NCBI GenBank assembly: GCA_009912575.1
Contig: WNDP01000040.1
Span: 1-32,745, forward strand
Source of the DNA: Acinetobacter bereziniae
GTDB taxonomy: Bacteria > Pseudomonadota > Gammaproteobacteria > Pseudomonadales > Moraxellaceae
DNA: 32,745 nt
Direction of reading: 5' to 3'
The notes beneath the pieces are model-generated. The model had not been told where the DNA came from, ran no database searches, and saw nothing but the letters and a program-made list of their open reading frames with translations. Made by a program: the position numbers and the translations under genes. Of the stretch, positions 23,819-32,534 are shown piece after piece. The number at the start of each line of letters is the position of its first letter. Within the stretch, counting starts at the first letter, position 1.

Positions 23819-24538
23819 ATGTTTTTTAAATATAGTTTTACAATAATGGGTTTATTTTTTTCAACAACACTGTGGGCTGGGGCAGATTGGGATTATAAAA
23901 ACTCCAGAGATTGGGCAAATACCAATCAAAAATATCAGGCATGTGCAGGCGTAAATCAATCTCCGATTGATATACGAGATACAGTAAGTGCTCATCTGCC
24001 ACCATTGAAACTGAATTATCATACAACAGCAAAGTCCGTCCAAAATACGGGTCATACGATGCAGATTGACTTTAACAAAGGTGCTAGTCTGGAGTTAGAT
24101 GGACAGAATTTTTTTCTAGAACAATTCCATGTACATAGTCCAAGTGAAAACAATATTAATGGTCAAAGCTATCCGATGGAACTGCACTTAGTGCATGCTT
24201 CAGAGCAAGGTGAGTTGGCGGTTATTGCATTAATGTTTCAACAAGGATTAGAAAATGAAAAACTCAATCATATTTGGAGTGTATTGCCTACAAAGTTAGG
24301 AGAAAGTAATCAGCTTTATTCCAAAAACAATGCAGACAGCTATTTACCTCCAAAACTAGATTATTATCGTTTTAATGGTTCTTTAACGACACCACCATGT
24401 ACAGAAGGTGTCAGATGGGTGGTGCTTAAAGAAATTCAGCAAGCATCAAATGACCAAATCGGGGCATTTACGAAATTAATGGGGCATCCGAATAATCGAC
24501 CAATACAAGCCATTGGTGCACGACTGATTTTAGAATAG
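23819..24538 (+). CDS. Periplasmic alpha-carbonic anhydrase
   Basis: This zinc enzyme interconverts CO2 and bicarbonate. The 239-residue protein has a signal peptide (MFFKYSFTIMGLFFSTTLWA, cleavage after WA), then the alpha-class domain with NQSPIDI. The zinc ligands are His104, His106 (EQFHVHSPSE) and His123 (ELHLVH), and the C-terminal YNGSLTTPP region is present as RFNGSLTTPPCTEGVRW. The conserved disulfide partner Cys residues (CAGVNQ and PPCTEG) are both present. ATG 23819 has AAGGGG upstream. It is a single-gene unit with its own terminator. Confidence 0.93.
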   Translation: MFFKYSFTIMGLFFSTTLWAGADWDYKNSRDWANTNQKYQACAGVNQSPIDIRDTVSAHLPPLKLNYHTTAKSVQNTGHTMQIDFNKGASLELDGQNFFLEQFHVHSPSENNINGQSYPMELHLVHASEQGELAVIALMFQQGLENEKLNHIWSVLPTKLGESNQLYSKNNADSYLPPKLDYYRFNGSLTTPPCTEGVRWVVLKEIQQASNDQIGAFTKLMGHPNNRPIQAIGARLILE

Positions 24539-24546
24539 TTTAGGAT

Positions 24547-24575
24547 AAAAAGTAGATCATAGGATCTACTTTTTT
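24547..24575 (+). terminator. Terminator of the carbonic anhydrase gene
   Basis: AAAAAGTAGATC (24547-24558) and GATCTACTTTTT (24563-24574) form a perfect 12-bp stem around ATAG, beginning 8 nt after the stop and ending in a T run. Confidence 0.88.
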
Positions 24576-24648
24576 ATTCTTGTAGTGATCTGTATTCAGA
24601 ATACTGACACTATATAAATAAAGAAATTAATCAAATTGGCTTTTACCG

Positions 24649-25077
24649 TCATGGAAGATGATCACAATTATTTGTCATAATCATTGAGATAAACTCTTCA
24701 AAATGATGACAAACCTTATTGTGCGTGTTACAGATTTCATAAATGCCTAATTCATTACCATATTCATCTAGTTTGACGGCATATGCAGTCACCCAGAGTA
24801 AGAATTCTGAAAATACAAAACAATTCGCATGAGGAAAGTTTTCAAGGCCTTTTAAGTCTTTTGTCGGTCTAAATTCCGTTAAAGAAAAGAACGAATAGCC
24901 CTCATCACCAAAATTGGCTTCACCTGTACCATTGAATAAAATAAAATATTCTTTAAAAATTTGTGGAAGTTTAACCTCGTATTTTTGTTCGAATTTTAAT
25001 ATTTCTAACAGTGTCGTCGGCTGATTGATACGTAAATTTTGATTGATGAAATGTTGTTTTAATTTTTGAATAATCAT
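24649..25077 (-). CDS. SMI1/KNR4 (SUKH) family protein
   Basis: The product (about 142 residues) shows the SUKH pattern: an N-terminal helix, ILKFEQKYEVKLPQIFKEYF with ILFNG (about 24-50), a Gly-rich turn, YSFFSLTEFRP, ending with FEEFISMIM. SUKH proteins often act as immunity proteins against contact-dependent or polymorphic toxins, but many are housekeeping. No toxin gene is in the window. I prefer ATG 25077; the in-frame TTG at 25092 lacks a ribosome binding site. It reads in the same direction as valS, directly behind the valS terminator, so it may depend on read-through or on a promoter overlapping that hairpin. Confidence 0.7.
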   Translation of the reverse strand: MIIQKLKQHFINQNLRINQPTTLLEILKFEQKYEVKLPQIFKEYFILFNGTGEANFGDEGYSFFSLTEFRPTKDLKGLENFPHANCFVFSEFLLWVTAYAVKLDEYGNELGIYEICNTHNKVCHHFEEFISMIMTNNCDHLP

Positions 25078-25090
25078 AATTATTCGACTC

Positions 25091-25124
25091 AAAAAAGAAG
25101 GAAGCTTAATTAAGCTTCCTTCTT
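25091..25124 (-). terminator. valS terminator
   Basis: A 30-nt perfect palindrome (25095-25124, arms AAGAAGGAAGCTTAA and complement) follows the valS stop and, on the minus strand, runs into six T residues. It ends only about 14 nt before the SUKH start codon. Confidence 0.88.
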
Positions 25125-25148
25125 CTAAGACAAAATTTCAAGTTTAAA

Positions 25149-28043
25149 TTAAAGTGCCGCAATCTGTTCCATATTGGCTTTGATTTTCACCAACTGATCA
25201 GCAAACTCAGCAAGCTTGGCTTTTTCACCTTCAACCACTGCAGCAGGCGCTTTTGCCACGAAATCTTCATTGGCAAGTTTAGATGCAATTTGATCATGTT
25301 GCTTTTGCACTTTATCCAAGTCTTTTTGCAAGCGACCCAGTTCAGCTTTAGGATCAATCAAGCCTTTCATTGGAACAAATACAGAAATATGACCCACAAC
25401 AGAGGATGATGACAATGGCGGTTGTTCAGCATCTGTTAGGAAAGTAATGCTTTCAACTTTAGCCAATGCTTTAAACAAGGGTTCAATACGTGCAATCTGC
25501 GCTTTTTCAGCTTCTGTTGTGTTTTGTAGCAATACTGGCAACAAACGTGCATTACCCAAGCCCATCTCACCACGGATATTACGTACCGCACCAATCAAAC
25601 CTTGTAATCCAAGCATATCTGCTTCAGCCTGTTCGTTGATACGTTCAGGGTTTGGTACAGGATATGGTGCCAACATGATGGTTTCGCCTTGAAGACCAAT
25701 CATTGGTGCAAGTGTTTGCCAGATTTCTTCGGTTAAGAATGGCATGATTGGATGTGCAAGACGCAAAGATGCTTCCATCACCGAAAGAAGAACACGACGG
25801 ACTTCAGCTTTACGCTCAGTCGATACATTTTCATCATTCAGAACAGGCTTAGTCAGTTCTACATACCAGTCACAGTATTCATTCCAGATGAACTCATAGA
25901 TCGCTTGTGCAGCCAAGTCCAAACGATAGGTTGCAAATGCTTGTTGAACAGCAGCTTCTGCTTTTTGTAAACGGCTGACAATCCACTGTTCAGGAAGCTC
26001 CCAAAGGTCTTGACGGACTTCCTGACCAATCGGCTGCTGTTCACAGTTCATCATCACAAAACGTGTTGCGTTCCAGATTTTGTTGGCAAAGTTACGGTAG
26101 CCTTCAACACGTTTCATATCGAACTTGATGTCACGACCCGTATTGGCAAGTGCACAGAACGTGAAACGAACCGCATCTGTACCGTAAGCTTGAATACCTT
26201 CTGGGAATTCTTTACGAGTTGATTTCTCGATCTTGGCAGCTTGTTTAGGGTTCATCAAACCAGTTGTACGTTTTTGTACTAAGGTTTCAAGATCTACACC
26301 ATCTATCAAATCTAAAGGATCAAGTACATTCCCTTTAGATTTAGACATTTTTTGACCTTCACCATCTCGCACTAAACCGTGAACATACACAGTTTTAAAT
26401 GGAACTTGTGGTGTACCATCTTCATTTTTCATGAAGTGCATGGTCATCATGATCATTCGGGCAACCCAGAAGAAAATGATGTCAAAACCTGTGACCAAAA
26501 CATCTGTTGGATGGAACGTATTTAAGAAATAGTTTTCTTTATCTTTCGCTTCATCGCCGGTCCAGCCCAAGGTTGAGAATGTCCAAAGACCTGAAGAGAA
26601 CCATGTGTCGAGTACATCTTCATCTTGGTTTAATTCAACATCAGCCGCAATATTGTTTTTCGTACGAACTTCTTCTTCAGAACGACCAACATAAATGTTG
26701 CCTTCAGCATCATACCAAGCTGGAATACGGTGACCCCACCAGAGTTGGCGTGAAATACACCAATCTTGAATGTTGTTCATCCATGCCATATACATGTTAC
26801 TGTATTGCTCTGGAACGAATTTGATTTCACCGTCTTTTACTGCTTTGATCGCAGGTTCGGCAAGAGGTGCAATTTTGACATACCATTGGTCAGTCAATAG
26901 CGGTTCAATGATCACGCCTGAACGGTCACCACGAGGTGGTTTTAAGGTGTATGGTTGAATTTGATCTAACCAACCTTCAGCTTCAGCTTGTTCAACTAAC
27001 TTCTTACGTGCAGCAAACCGTTCTAAACCAGCATAGTCTGCTGGTGCAGGAATTGTTTTAGAAATCGCTTCGCCCGCTTTGGCAATATATTCAAACTCAG
27101 CCAAAATTTCGGCATTTTTGTTAAAAATATTGATGATAGCGAGTTCGCAACGCTTGCCTACTTCATAGTCATTGAAGTCGTGTGCAGGAGTGATTTTTAC
27201 ACAGCCTGTACCAAATTCTTTATCAACATATTCATCTTTAACAATCGCAACCGCACGGCCAGTAATCGGTAAAATAATATTTTTACCAACAAGGTGCGCA
27301 TAACGTTCATCATCTGGAGCAACTGCAACTGCTGTATCCCCCAGTAATGTTTCTGGGCGTGTGGTTGCAACCACTAAATAATCATGACCGTCTTGAGTAC
27401 GTAGTGACTTATCTTCAAAGAAATATTTGAAGTGCCACAATGAACCTTGTTCTTCTTTGTCAGATTCAACTTCTAGGTCAGAAAGTGCAGTTTGTAGTTT
27501 TGGATCCCAGTTAACTAGGCGTTTGCCACGGTAAATCAAACCTTGCTCATGCAGTTTTACAAATACTTCTTTAACTGCATTTGAAAGACCATCATCCATG
27601 GTAAAGCGTTCACGTGACCAGTCTACAGATGAACCAAGACGGCGAATTTGACGAGTAATTGTTCCGCCAGATTGTTCTTTCCATTCCCAGATTTTATCAA
27701 TGAATTTTTCACGACCAAGGTCATGACGGCTGATATCTTGTGCAGCCAATTGACGTTCAACCACCATCTGCGTCGCAATACCTGCATGGTCGGTACCTGG
27801 TTGCCATAAGGTATTTTTACCAGACATACGGTTATAACGTGTCAAAGCATCCATGATGGCATTGTTAAAACCATGACCCATGTGCAAGCTACCTGTGACG
27901 TTCGGTGGCGGAATCATGATGCAAAATGAATCGCCTTTACGAGAAGGTTGGAAATAACCTTTCTCTTCCCAAGTCTTGTACCATTTTTTCTCGATCTCGG
28001 TAGGATCGTAGGTCGTAGCAATGTTTTGCGCTGAATCAGTCAT
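25149..28043 (-). CDS. valS: Valyl-tRNA synthetase ValS
   Basis: ValS charges tRNA-Val with valine and edits misactivated threonine. The product has 964 residues from ATG 28043 (E. coli has 951). The frame stays open a further 13 codons upstream, but that stretch is hydrophobic ([12 protein letters not shown]) and unlike the family, so I set the start at MTDSAQ. The class Ia signatures are present: [15 protein letters not shown] (HIGH motif, about residues 45-59) and KMSKSKGN (about 565). The editing domain contains [18 protein letters not shown], the anticodon-binding domain follows, and a C-terminal tRNA-binding coiled coil ([20 protein letters not shown]) closes the protein. It is a single-gene unit with a strong terminator. 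Confidence 0.96.
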   Translation of the reverse strand: MTDSAQNIATTYDPTEIEKKWYKTWEEKGYFQPSRKGDSFCIMIPPPNVTGSLHMGHGFNNAIMDALTRYNRMSGKNTLWQPGTDHAGIATQMVVERQLAAQDISRHDLGREKFIDKIWEWKEQSGGTITRQIRRLGSSVDWSRERFTMDDGLSNAVKEVFVKLHEQGLIYRGKRLVNWDPKLQTALSDLEVESDKEEQGSLWHFKYFFEDKSLRTQDGHDYLVVATTRPETLLGDTAVAVAPDDERYAHLVGKNIILPITGRAVAIVKDEYVDKEFGTGCVKITPAHDFNDYEVGKRCELAIINIFNKNAEILAEFEYIAKAGEAISKTIPAPADYAGLERFAARKKLVEQAEAEGWLDQIQPYTLKPPRGDRSGVIIEPLLTDQWYVKIAPLAEPAIKAVKDGEIKFVPEQYSNMYMAWMNNIQDWCISRQLWWGHRIPAWYDAEGNIYVGRSEEEVRTKNNIAADVELNQDEDVLDTWFSSGLWTFSTLGWTGDEAKDKENYFLNTFHPTDVLVTGFDIIFFWVARMIMMTMHFMKNEDGTPQVPFKTVYVHGLVRDGEGQKMSKSKGNVLDPLDLIDGVDLETLVQKRTTGLMNPKQAAKIEKSTRKEFPEGIQAYGTDAVRFTFCALANTGRDIKFDMKRVEGYRNFANKIWNATRFVMMNCEQQPIGQEVRQDLWELPEQWIVSRLQKAEAAVQQAFATYRLDLAAQAIYEFIWNEYCDWYVELTKPVLNDENVSTERKAEVRRVLLSVMEASLRLAHPIMPFLTEEIWQTLAPMIGLQGETIMLAPYPVPNPERINEQAEADMLGLQGLIGAVRNIRGEMGLGNARLLPVLLQNTTEAEKAQIARIEPLFKALAKVESITFLTDAEQPPLSSSSVVGHISVFVPMKGLIDPKAELGRLQKDLDKVQKQHDQIASKLANEDFVAKAPAAVVEGEKAKLAEFADQLVKIKANMEQIAAL

Positions 28044-28394
28044 AGTAAAACAGATCAAAAGTAAGTAAAAAATTAGCACCATTGTAGCAAAATATTTGTT
28101 AGGAATGTTGATTCCTGTTGAGGAGTATTTTGCATTGAATATGGCGAGAGCAGTGTTTGCTTAAAATCCTTAAATGAATGTTTGAATGTTGATTAAAAAA
28201 CATGACAAATGTTGGATGTAATCAGAATTTAAAGTAGTCACATTTACAAATAATTATTTTAATAATCTGATTTTTTAAATGATATTTGGTTTTTTATCGC
28301 CTGCAAGTTGGAGTAGTTAAAGACAATGCAAGATAAGCGCAGTTTTGCTAAGATCAAAACTGGATTGGACAAAACAACAATAGGACAAATAACA
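28044..28394. other. Divergent gap upstream of valS
   Basis: These 351 nt are AT-rich. I see no gene, T-box-like leader or other structure here that I can support. It must hold the valS promoter and that of the broken gene at 28395. Confidence 0.4.
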
Positions 28395-29092
28395 ATGCAG
28401 TATAAAATCGATTTATTGATTAAACAGCATACATATCAAGAGTTAAAAAATATTACCCAAAGTTTGAATAATGGGGAAAAAGAGAGATTTGGCAAAGCAG
28501 CTTGGCAATGTATTTACCGAGATGTCTTGCCAAGTGCTGGATCAAGTATTTGGTGCTTTGCTTGAAGAACAGCGAAATAATTCTAATCTTGATGCGAATG
28601 GTCAAAAGAAACTGAAAGAAGCAGAACAAATTTTTTCACAGATTGAAGGGGCTTTTAAAAAAATATATGCCTTGGTCGATTTCATTGTTTAGTAATGATC
28701 GTTTAAAGCCAGTCGCAAATCATATACTTAAAAAGTTTGAAGACTCAGATGCAAGTGAAGTGGTGATGTATTACCAGTTAGATCGTCAACTCGGTGAAGA
28801 AGCAACCAGAAATATTCAAAAAGTGATCGCAGGTGACACCAGTGCATTAGCTGCGACCTTAAAGAATCTGGTTAAAATTATTGATTTGGGCGTATCTGAA
28901 TTTATCCGAGATCCTAAGACATTGTTAAAATTTAATTTTGTAGTGGATAAAACCTTAAATGGGGTGATTAATATGGTGACCAGTACAGGATATAAACGTC
29001 TAGAAAAAGTCGGTGAGGAATACAATCCGAGTCATCCTGAAAAAGCACAACATTATGCAGAACTCTTTAGCAAGTTTTTGGTAGAAGCTTGA
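28395..29092 (+). pseudogene. Protein of unknown function, broken by two one-base frameshifts
   Basis: Three overlapping frames add up to one protein. Frame one begins at ATG 28395 (AGGA nine bases upstream) with MQYKIDLLIKQHTYQELKNI. Around the G4-A5 run at 28473-28481 the sensible reading passes to a second frame (KQLGNVFTEMSCQVLDQVFG), and at an A7 run near 28657-28663 it passes to a third (KKYMPWSISLFSNDRLKP), which ends at 29092. Removing one base at each site gives about 231 residues. The product is predicted helical and soluble, with no signal peptide, and contains RDPKTLLKFNFVVDKTLNG. I do not recognise the family. Either the gene is dead or the homopolymers are miscalled. Confidence 0.78.
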
Positions 29093-29170
29093 TTTATAAC
29101 TTTTAGAGTGAATTGATTTGGTCTGTTTGCTGATCTAATATTTATTCATTCTATTCAAGAGCATAATCAC

Positions 29171-29968
29171 ATGGAAAGTTTAGACGGAAAAGTGGTCTGG
29201 ATTACAGGTGCATCATCAGGCATTGGTAAGGCTTTAGCTGCCGAATGCGCTTTGCAAGGTGCACAAGTGGTGTTGAGCGCACGACGTTTTGATGAATTGG
29301 AAAATGTACGAGTCAGTTTACTTCACCCTGATCATCATCTTTCAGTAGCAATGGATATTACCGATGAAGCTCAAGTTCGTCATGCATATGAACAGGTGCT
29401 TGAGCAAAAAGGGCGTATAGATTGGTTGATCAATAATGCTGGTTTAAGTCAAAGAGCATTGATCACAGAGACCAGTATGCAGACTGAACGTGCCATTATG
29501 GAAATAGATTATTTTTCACAGGTATTTTTGACTAAATTAGTGTTACCTACATTCTTAACACAAAAGTCAGGGCGGATAGCTTATATTTCTAGTGTTGCAG
29601 GGCTGTTGGGAACCCAATACCGAGCAACCTATTCAGCAGCAAAAGCTGCAATTCATATGTGGGCAAACAGTCTACGCGCAGAAGTGGCACAAGATGGGGT
29701 AAATGTCTCAGTAATTTTCCCTGGTTTTGTGAAAACCAATGTGTCATTTAATGCTTTAAATGGCGCAGGTAAGCCACAAGCGCATCAAGATGAAGCCATC
29801 GAAAATGGCTTGGAAGCTGATGATTTTGCAGAGCAAACTGTTTCAGCACTTTTAAAAGGCCAAGAGTATATTGTGGTTGGTGGATCTAAAGAAAAGTTGG
29901 GGGTCTGGGTATCACGTTTATCTCCTACAACCTTATATAAGATGATCCGTAAGATGAAAGTGAAGTAA
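29171..29968 (+). CDS. Short-chain dehydrogenase/reductase (classical SDR)
   Basis: The 265-residue protein is an NAD(P)-dependent oxidoreductase with TGASSGIG (12-19), Arg residues after the second strand (SARR) suggesting NADP, NNAG, the catalytic Ser in YISSVAG and Tyr-Lys in YSAAK. The stretch IFPGFVKTNVS and the C-terminus VVGGSKEKLGVWVSRLSPTT resemble DltE/DHRS7B-type SDRs. The substrate is unknown. It is a complete family-length enzyme. It lies 78 nt after the broken gene 28395-29092 in the same direction and could have been cotranscribed with it. Confidence 0.85.
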   Translation: MESLDGKVVWITGASSGIGKALAAECALQGAQVVLSARRFDELENVRVSLLHPDHHLSVAMDITDEAQVRHAYEQVLEQKGRIDWLINNAGLSQRALITETSMQTERAIMEIDYFSQVFLTKLVLPTFLTQKSGRIAYISSVAGLLGTQYRATYSAAKAAIHMWANSLRAEVAQDGVNVSVIFPGFVKTNVSFNALNGAGKPQAHQDEAIENGLEADDFAEQTVSALLKGQEYIVVGGSKEKLGVWVSRLSPTTLYKMIRKMKVK

Positions 29969-30057
29969 TTGAAGTCACTGTATTTGAATGTATTTAGTCA
30001 GTATTGATCTATCTAAAATTAATTGTCTAAATACATTGCCTTTTATATGAGTAAAAC

Positions 30058-30822
30058 ATGCAAAAATCCATAAGAATGATATTTAAAATAACGAGCTTGA
30101 GTTTTATTTTAAACAGTGTGGCTTATGCTGGTGTATGTGATGATGATCAAATGGTTGCAAATCTATTGAAACAAGCCAAAGTCACAAAGGCTGAGCAGTC
30201 ATTGCTAAACTGTAAATCTGACCCTGTTGATGATTCAACGATGATTATGGCTTATGCACAGTGGATCTCTGTCAAAGATCGTCCAGAAGAAGGCGAATAT
30301 GTTTTAGATTTATTTAAATTTAGCCCTCGAAATTTAAAAGTTGTTGATCATTATCGTGTTATTGAACCATTGGTTTCTGATGCAATCAGTTTGGATTCAA
30401 TTGAGTTGGATACAGCAAACTATAAAGTCACTGAATCAAATCGTGCTTTGGGATTGAGATTGAATTATTCAGGACATTCACAACCCAATCCATTTTCCAT
30501 GCAACTTTTGAATTTATATGATCTGAAAAATAAAAAGCAAATTTTGGACAGTTTGATTGTCACTCGAGATCGTGCAGAAACAGATATGCATTGTAATTCG
30601 GATGCAGAAGAGCGTACGTCTACGCTAGTGATGCAGAAAAATCAAACCAAAAAATTTACGGATATTTTGGTCAATAGCAAAATTAAACGTTATCAGACGC
30701 AACTGATTGCAGAGGAGTGCCAAGAAGTGAATCATCGCTTCAGCCAACAACATTTCATATTGAAATTTGATGGTAAACAATATCAACTTCCTCAAAGTTA
30801 TAAAGATGAATATCAATATTAA
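30058..30822 (+). CDS. Exported protein of unknown function
   Basis: The 254-residue product has a signal peptide (basic MQKSIRMIFK, hydrophobic core, cleavage likely at AYA-G, residue 24). Four Cys in the mature part (GVCDDD, LLNCKS, DMHCNSD, EECQEV) could make two disulfides, as expected for a periplasmic protein. The first part (about 30-90) is helical with repeat-like Leu/Ala spacing, and the rest is strand-rich. I recognise no domain. It converges on the deiminase-like gene with 45 nt between stops. Confidence 0.6.
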   Translation: MQKSIRMIFKITSLSFILNSVAYAGVCDDDQMVANLLKQAKVTKAEQSLLNCKSDPVDDSTMIMAYAQWISVKDRPEEGEYVLDLFKFSPRNLKVVDHYRVIEPLVSDAISLDSIELDTANYKVTESNRALGLRLNYSGHSQPNPFSMQLLNLYDLKNKKQILDSLIVTRDRAETDMHCNSDAEERTSTLVMQKNQTKKFTDILVNSKIKRYQTQLIAEECQEVNHRFSQQHFILKFDGKQYQLPQSYKDEYQY

Positions 30823-30867
30823 CAATAAAGTAGATCTTGGTTTATCGTCTGCAGTCTTGGTTAATTG

Positions 30868-31899
30868 TTAAGGTGCTTTGATTAAAAATTTAGACATCAA
30901 TTCCGCATTTTTTCCTCTCAACTGCCATGACATACAACGAACACCACCACCCATTTTGCAGACTTGAGCGGTTTGCACAGGAATAACGGTTCGTTTGGTC
31001 AGTTGGCGAATCTGTTGTAATGCAACAGCATCTTGTTTAATCCCGAACTGTGGAAAATAAATCCGTTCAGGAGTAACCAGCATATTGGTATATAAGCCAC
31101 ATGCTGAACCAAATTTTTCATCATAAATTTGACTGCCATCGTAGGGTGTCACGATTTCATGAATTTTGATATTTGGAATGCCTCGTTTCAAATCAGCCTT
31201 CAGTTGTTTCGAATAGTCAGGATCTTCTGGATATGCGTTGATGACAACGGTTTCTTTTTCGATAAAGCTCACCACTCCGTCAGCATGTTCTAAACCACCT
31301 TGTTCATCTGCTTCAATAAATGCAATATGTTTTGCACCCGTCAGTTGAATTAGCTTTTGCCGTGCAGCAGTTTCAGATAAATGATTATCACATAAAAATT
31401 TAGTGCTGATCACTACATTGCCATAACCATCTTCAACCCAATTACCGCCATCGTTCAGTAGCGGAGTTTGGATAAATTGCAGTCCTGCTTTTTGGCTATA
31501 CGCTTTAAAGTCGGCTTGAACATCATCGGAAATGGCTTGAGCTTTTTTTCCTCCACCTTGTCCTGCTGCTGTATAACGAAAAAGAATAGGTTGATTGGGA
31601 TTAGCACTACTAAAATCACGCATCCAAATATCTTGCATCGGCGCTATAGCAACATGCTGTTTTCCCAGCGCTTTAACATAATCTGGATAAAGCTGTTGAT
31701 CTGTTAAAATTACAACATTGTCGCCATGTTGAATAACTTTTTTCGCATAATCGACATGAAAATCAAAGATATCATCGCTGACTTTTGCATAGTAGTTGTC
31801 ATGGCTTTGTGGCGAGGCAAGTACAATTAATTCTGCTTTTATGCTCAATGGAAGCATGGTGATCAATCCTATGCTGAGTTGCAGTGCTAAATTTTTCAT
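30868..31899 (-). CDS. Exported agmatine deiminase / peptidyl-arginine deiminase-like protein
   Basis: The 343-residue protein belongs to the guanidino-group-modifying superfamily of bacterial PAD and agmatine deiminases, which hydrolyse a guanidino group to a ureido group and release ammonia. The active-site set is complete: Asp95 in MQDIWMRDF, His205-x-Asp207 in GLEHADGV, and nucleophile Cys322 in GGGVRCMSW. NDGGNWVEDGYGN (around 149-161) is the substrate-side loop. Unlike cytosolic agmatine deiminase, it begins with a signal peptide (cleavage likely after KA, residue 22), so it should act in the periplasm or outside. The GGGVRC motif differs from the GGGNIHC usual in AguA, so substrate assignment is open. 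No aguB or other polyamine gene is nearby. Confidence 0.8.
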   Translation of the reverse strand: MKNLALQLSIGLITMLPLSIKAELIVLASPQSHDNYYAKVSDDIFDFHVDYAKKVIQHGDNVVILTDQQLYPDYVKALGKQHVAIAPMQDIWMRDFSSANPNQPILFRYTAAGQGGGKKAQAISDDVQADFKAYSQKAGLQFIQTPLLNDGGNWVEDGYGNVVISTKFLCDNHLSETAARQKLIQLTGAKHIAFIEADEQGGLEHADGVVSFIEKETVVINAYPEDPDYSKQLKADLKRGIPNIKIHEIVTPYDGSQIYDEKFGSACGLYTNMLVTPERIYFPQFGIKQDAVALQQIRQLTKRTVIPVQTAQVCKMGGGVRCMSWQLRGKNAELMSKFLIKAP

Positions 31900-31983
31900 T
31901 AAGCTATGCCTATATGCATCATTATGGAGTTGTTGTTTTTACGATCAAATCTAAGATTTGACAGTTGAATCAATCCTGAGATT

Positions 31984-32001
31984 ATCCAGCTATAGCTGGA
32001 T
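31984..32001. repeat. 18-nt palindrome
   Basis: ATCCAGCTATAGCTGGAT is a perfect inverted repeat between the YbjQ-type gene and the deiminase-like gene, both leftward. It may be part of the promoter or leader of the deiminase-like gene, or a second hairpin after the terminator listed next. Confidence 0.5.
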
Positions 32002-32012
32002 GAAGTAAAACA

Positions 32013-32050
32013 AGATCATTCATTTCTGTATAGAACAAAATGAATGATCT
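32013..32050 (-). terminator. Terminator of the YbjQ-type gene
   Basis: AGATCATTCATTT (32013-32025) and AAATGAATGATCT (32038-32050) form a perfect 13-bp stem with a 12-nt loop, 21 nt after the stop. On the minus strand it continues as TTGTTTTAC, a moderate U-tract. Confidence 0.7.
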
Positions 32051-32071
32051 ATGTTTAAACAGATACAGTTA

Positions 32072-32500
32072 TTATGTTGCCGTACCATAAGCAAACACTT
32101 CAACCATACCGCCTTGCATGCCAAGTTCGGTTGTACTTAAACGTAAACCCATAATATGGGTTGATCCTACATTCTCAGCTTCTTGTTTTAAACGCACAAT
32201 TGCTTCGCGCCGTGCACGATCAACTACAGTTTCATAAGTGGTTAAACGTCCGCCAAAAAAATTCTGAATTTGTGCAATGATGTATTTAAAGTAATCATGA
32301 GAAATGACAACATTACTGCTGATCAATTGTCCATGACGTTCAGGAGTTTGAAACTTATTGGTATCTATACGGATATGCGCAAGACGTTGTTCTTTATCCG
32401 CCAATTCCTTTAAGTGCTTTTGTTCGATGAATCGTCCGAAGCCCCATCCAATAAAAAATAGAACCAGTGTTAATCCAATTTTAAAAATTAAACCATCCAT
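32072..32500 (-). CDS. Membrane-anchored YbjQ/UPF0145-type protein
   Basis: The 142-residue protein has one N-terminal membrane segment (about 4-22), a short charged helix (about 25-45), then a small domain with a Gly-Gly turn FFGGRLTTYETVVDRARREA, AIVRLKQEAENVGSTHIMGLRL and a C-terminal strand VEVFAYGTA. This pattern matches the YbjQ (UPF0145) family, small pentameric proteins annotated as heavy-metal binding without firm functional proof. The usual family is about 105 residues without a membrane anchor, so the N-terminal segment is extra. An IS3-type element ends about 35 nt upstream of its start codon, so its native promoter may have been replaced. Confidence 0.75.
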   Translation of the reverse strand: MDGLIFKIGLTLVLFFIGWGFGRFIEQKHLKELADKEQRLAHIRIDTNKFQTPERHGQLISSNVVISHDYFKYIIAQIQNFFGGRLTTYETVVDRARREAIVRLKQEAENVGSTHIMGLRLSTTELGMQGGMVEVFAYGTAT

Positions 32501-32534
32501 TCACGTCGCCTAATTTGAAAATGGGTCTGGAAGT

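Noticed and set aside
25447-26958. Several antisense reading frames within valS.
   Set aside because: They have no family resemblance, lie opposite a highly conserved gene, and lack ribosome binding sites.
28326-28394. An upstream in-frame ATG at 28326 as the start of the broken gene.
   Set aside because: ATG 28395 has an AGGA site with proper spacing and gives a sensible N-terminus; the extra 23 residues show no domain features.
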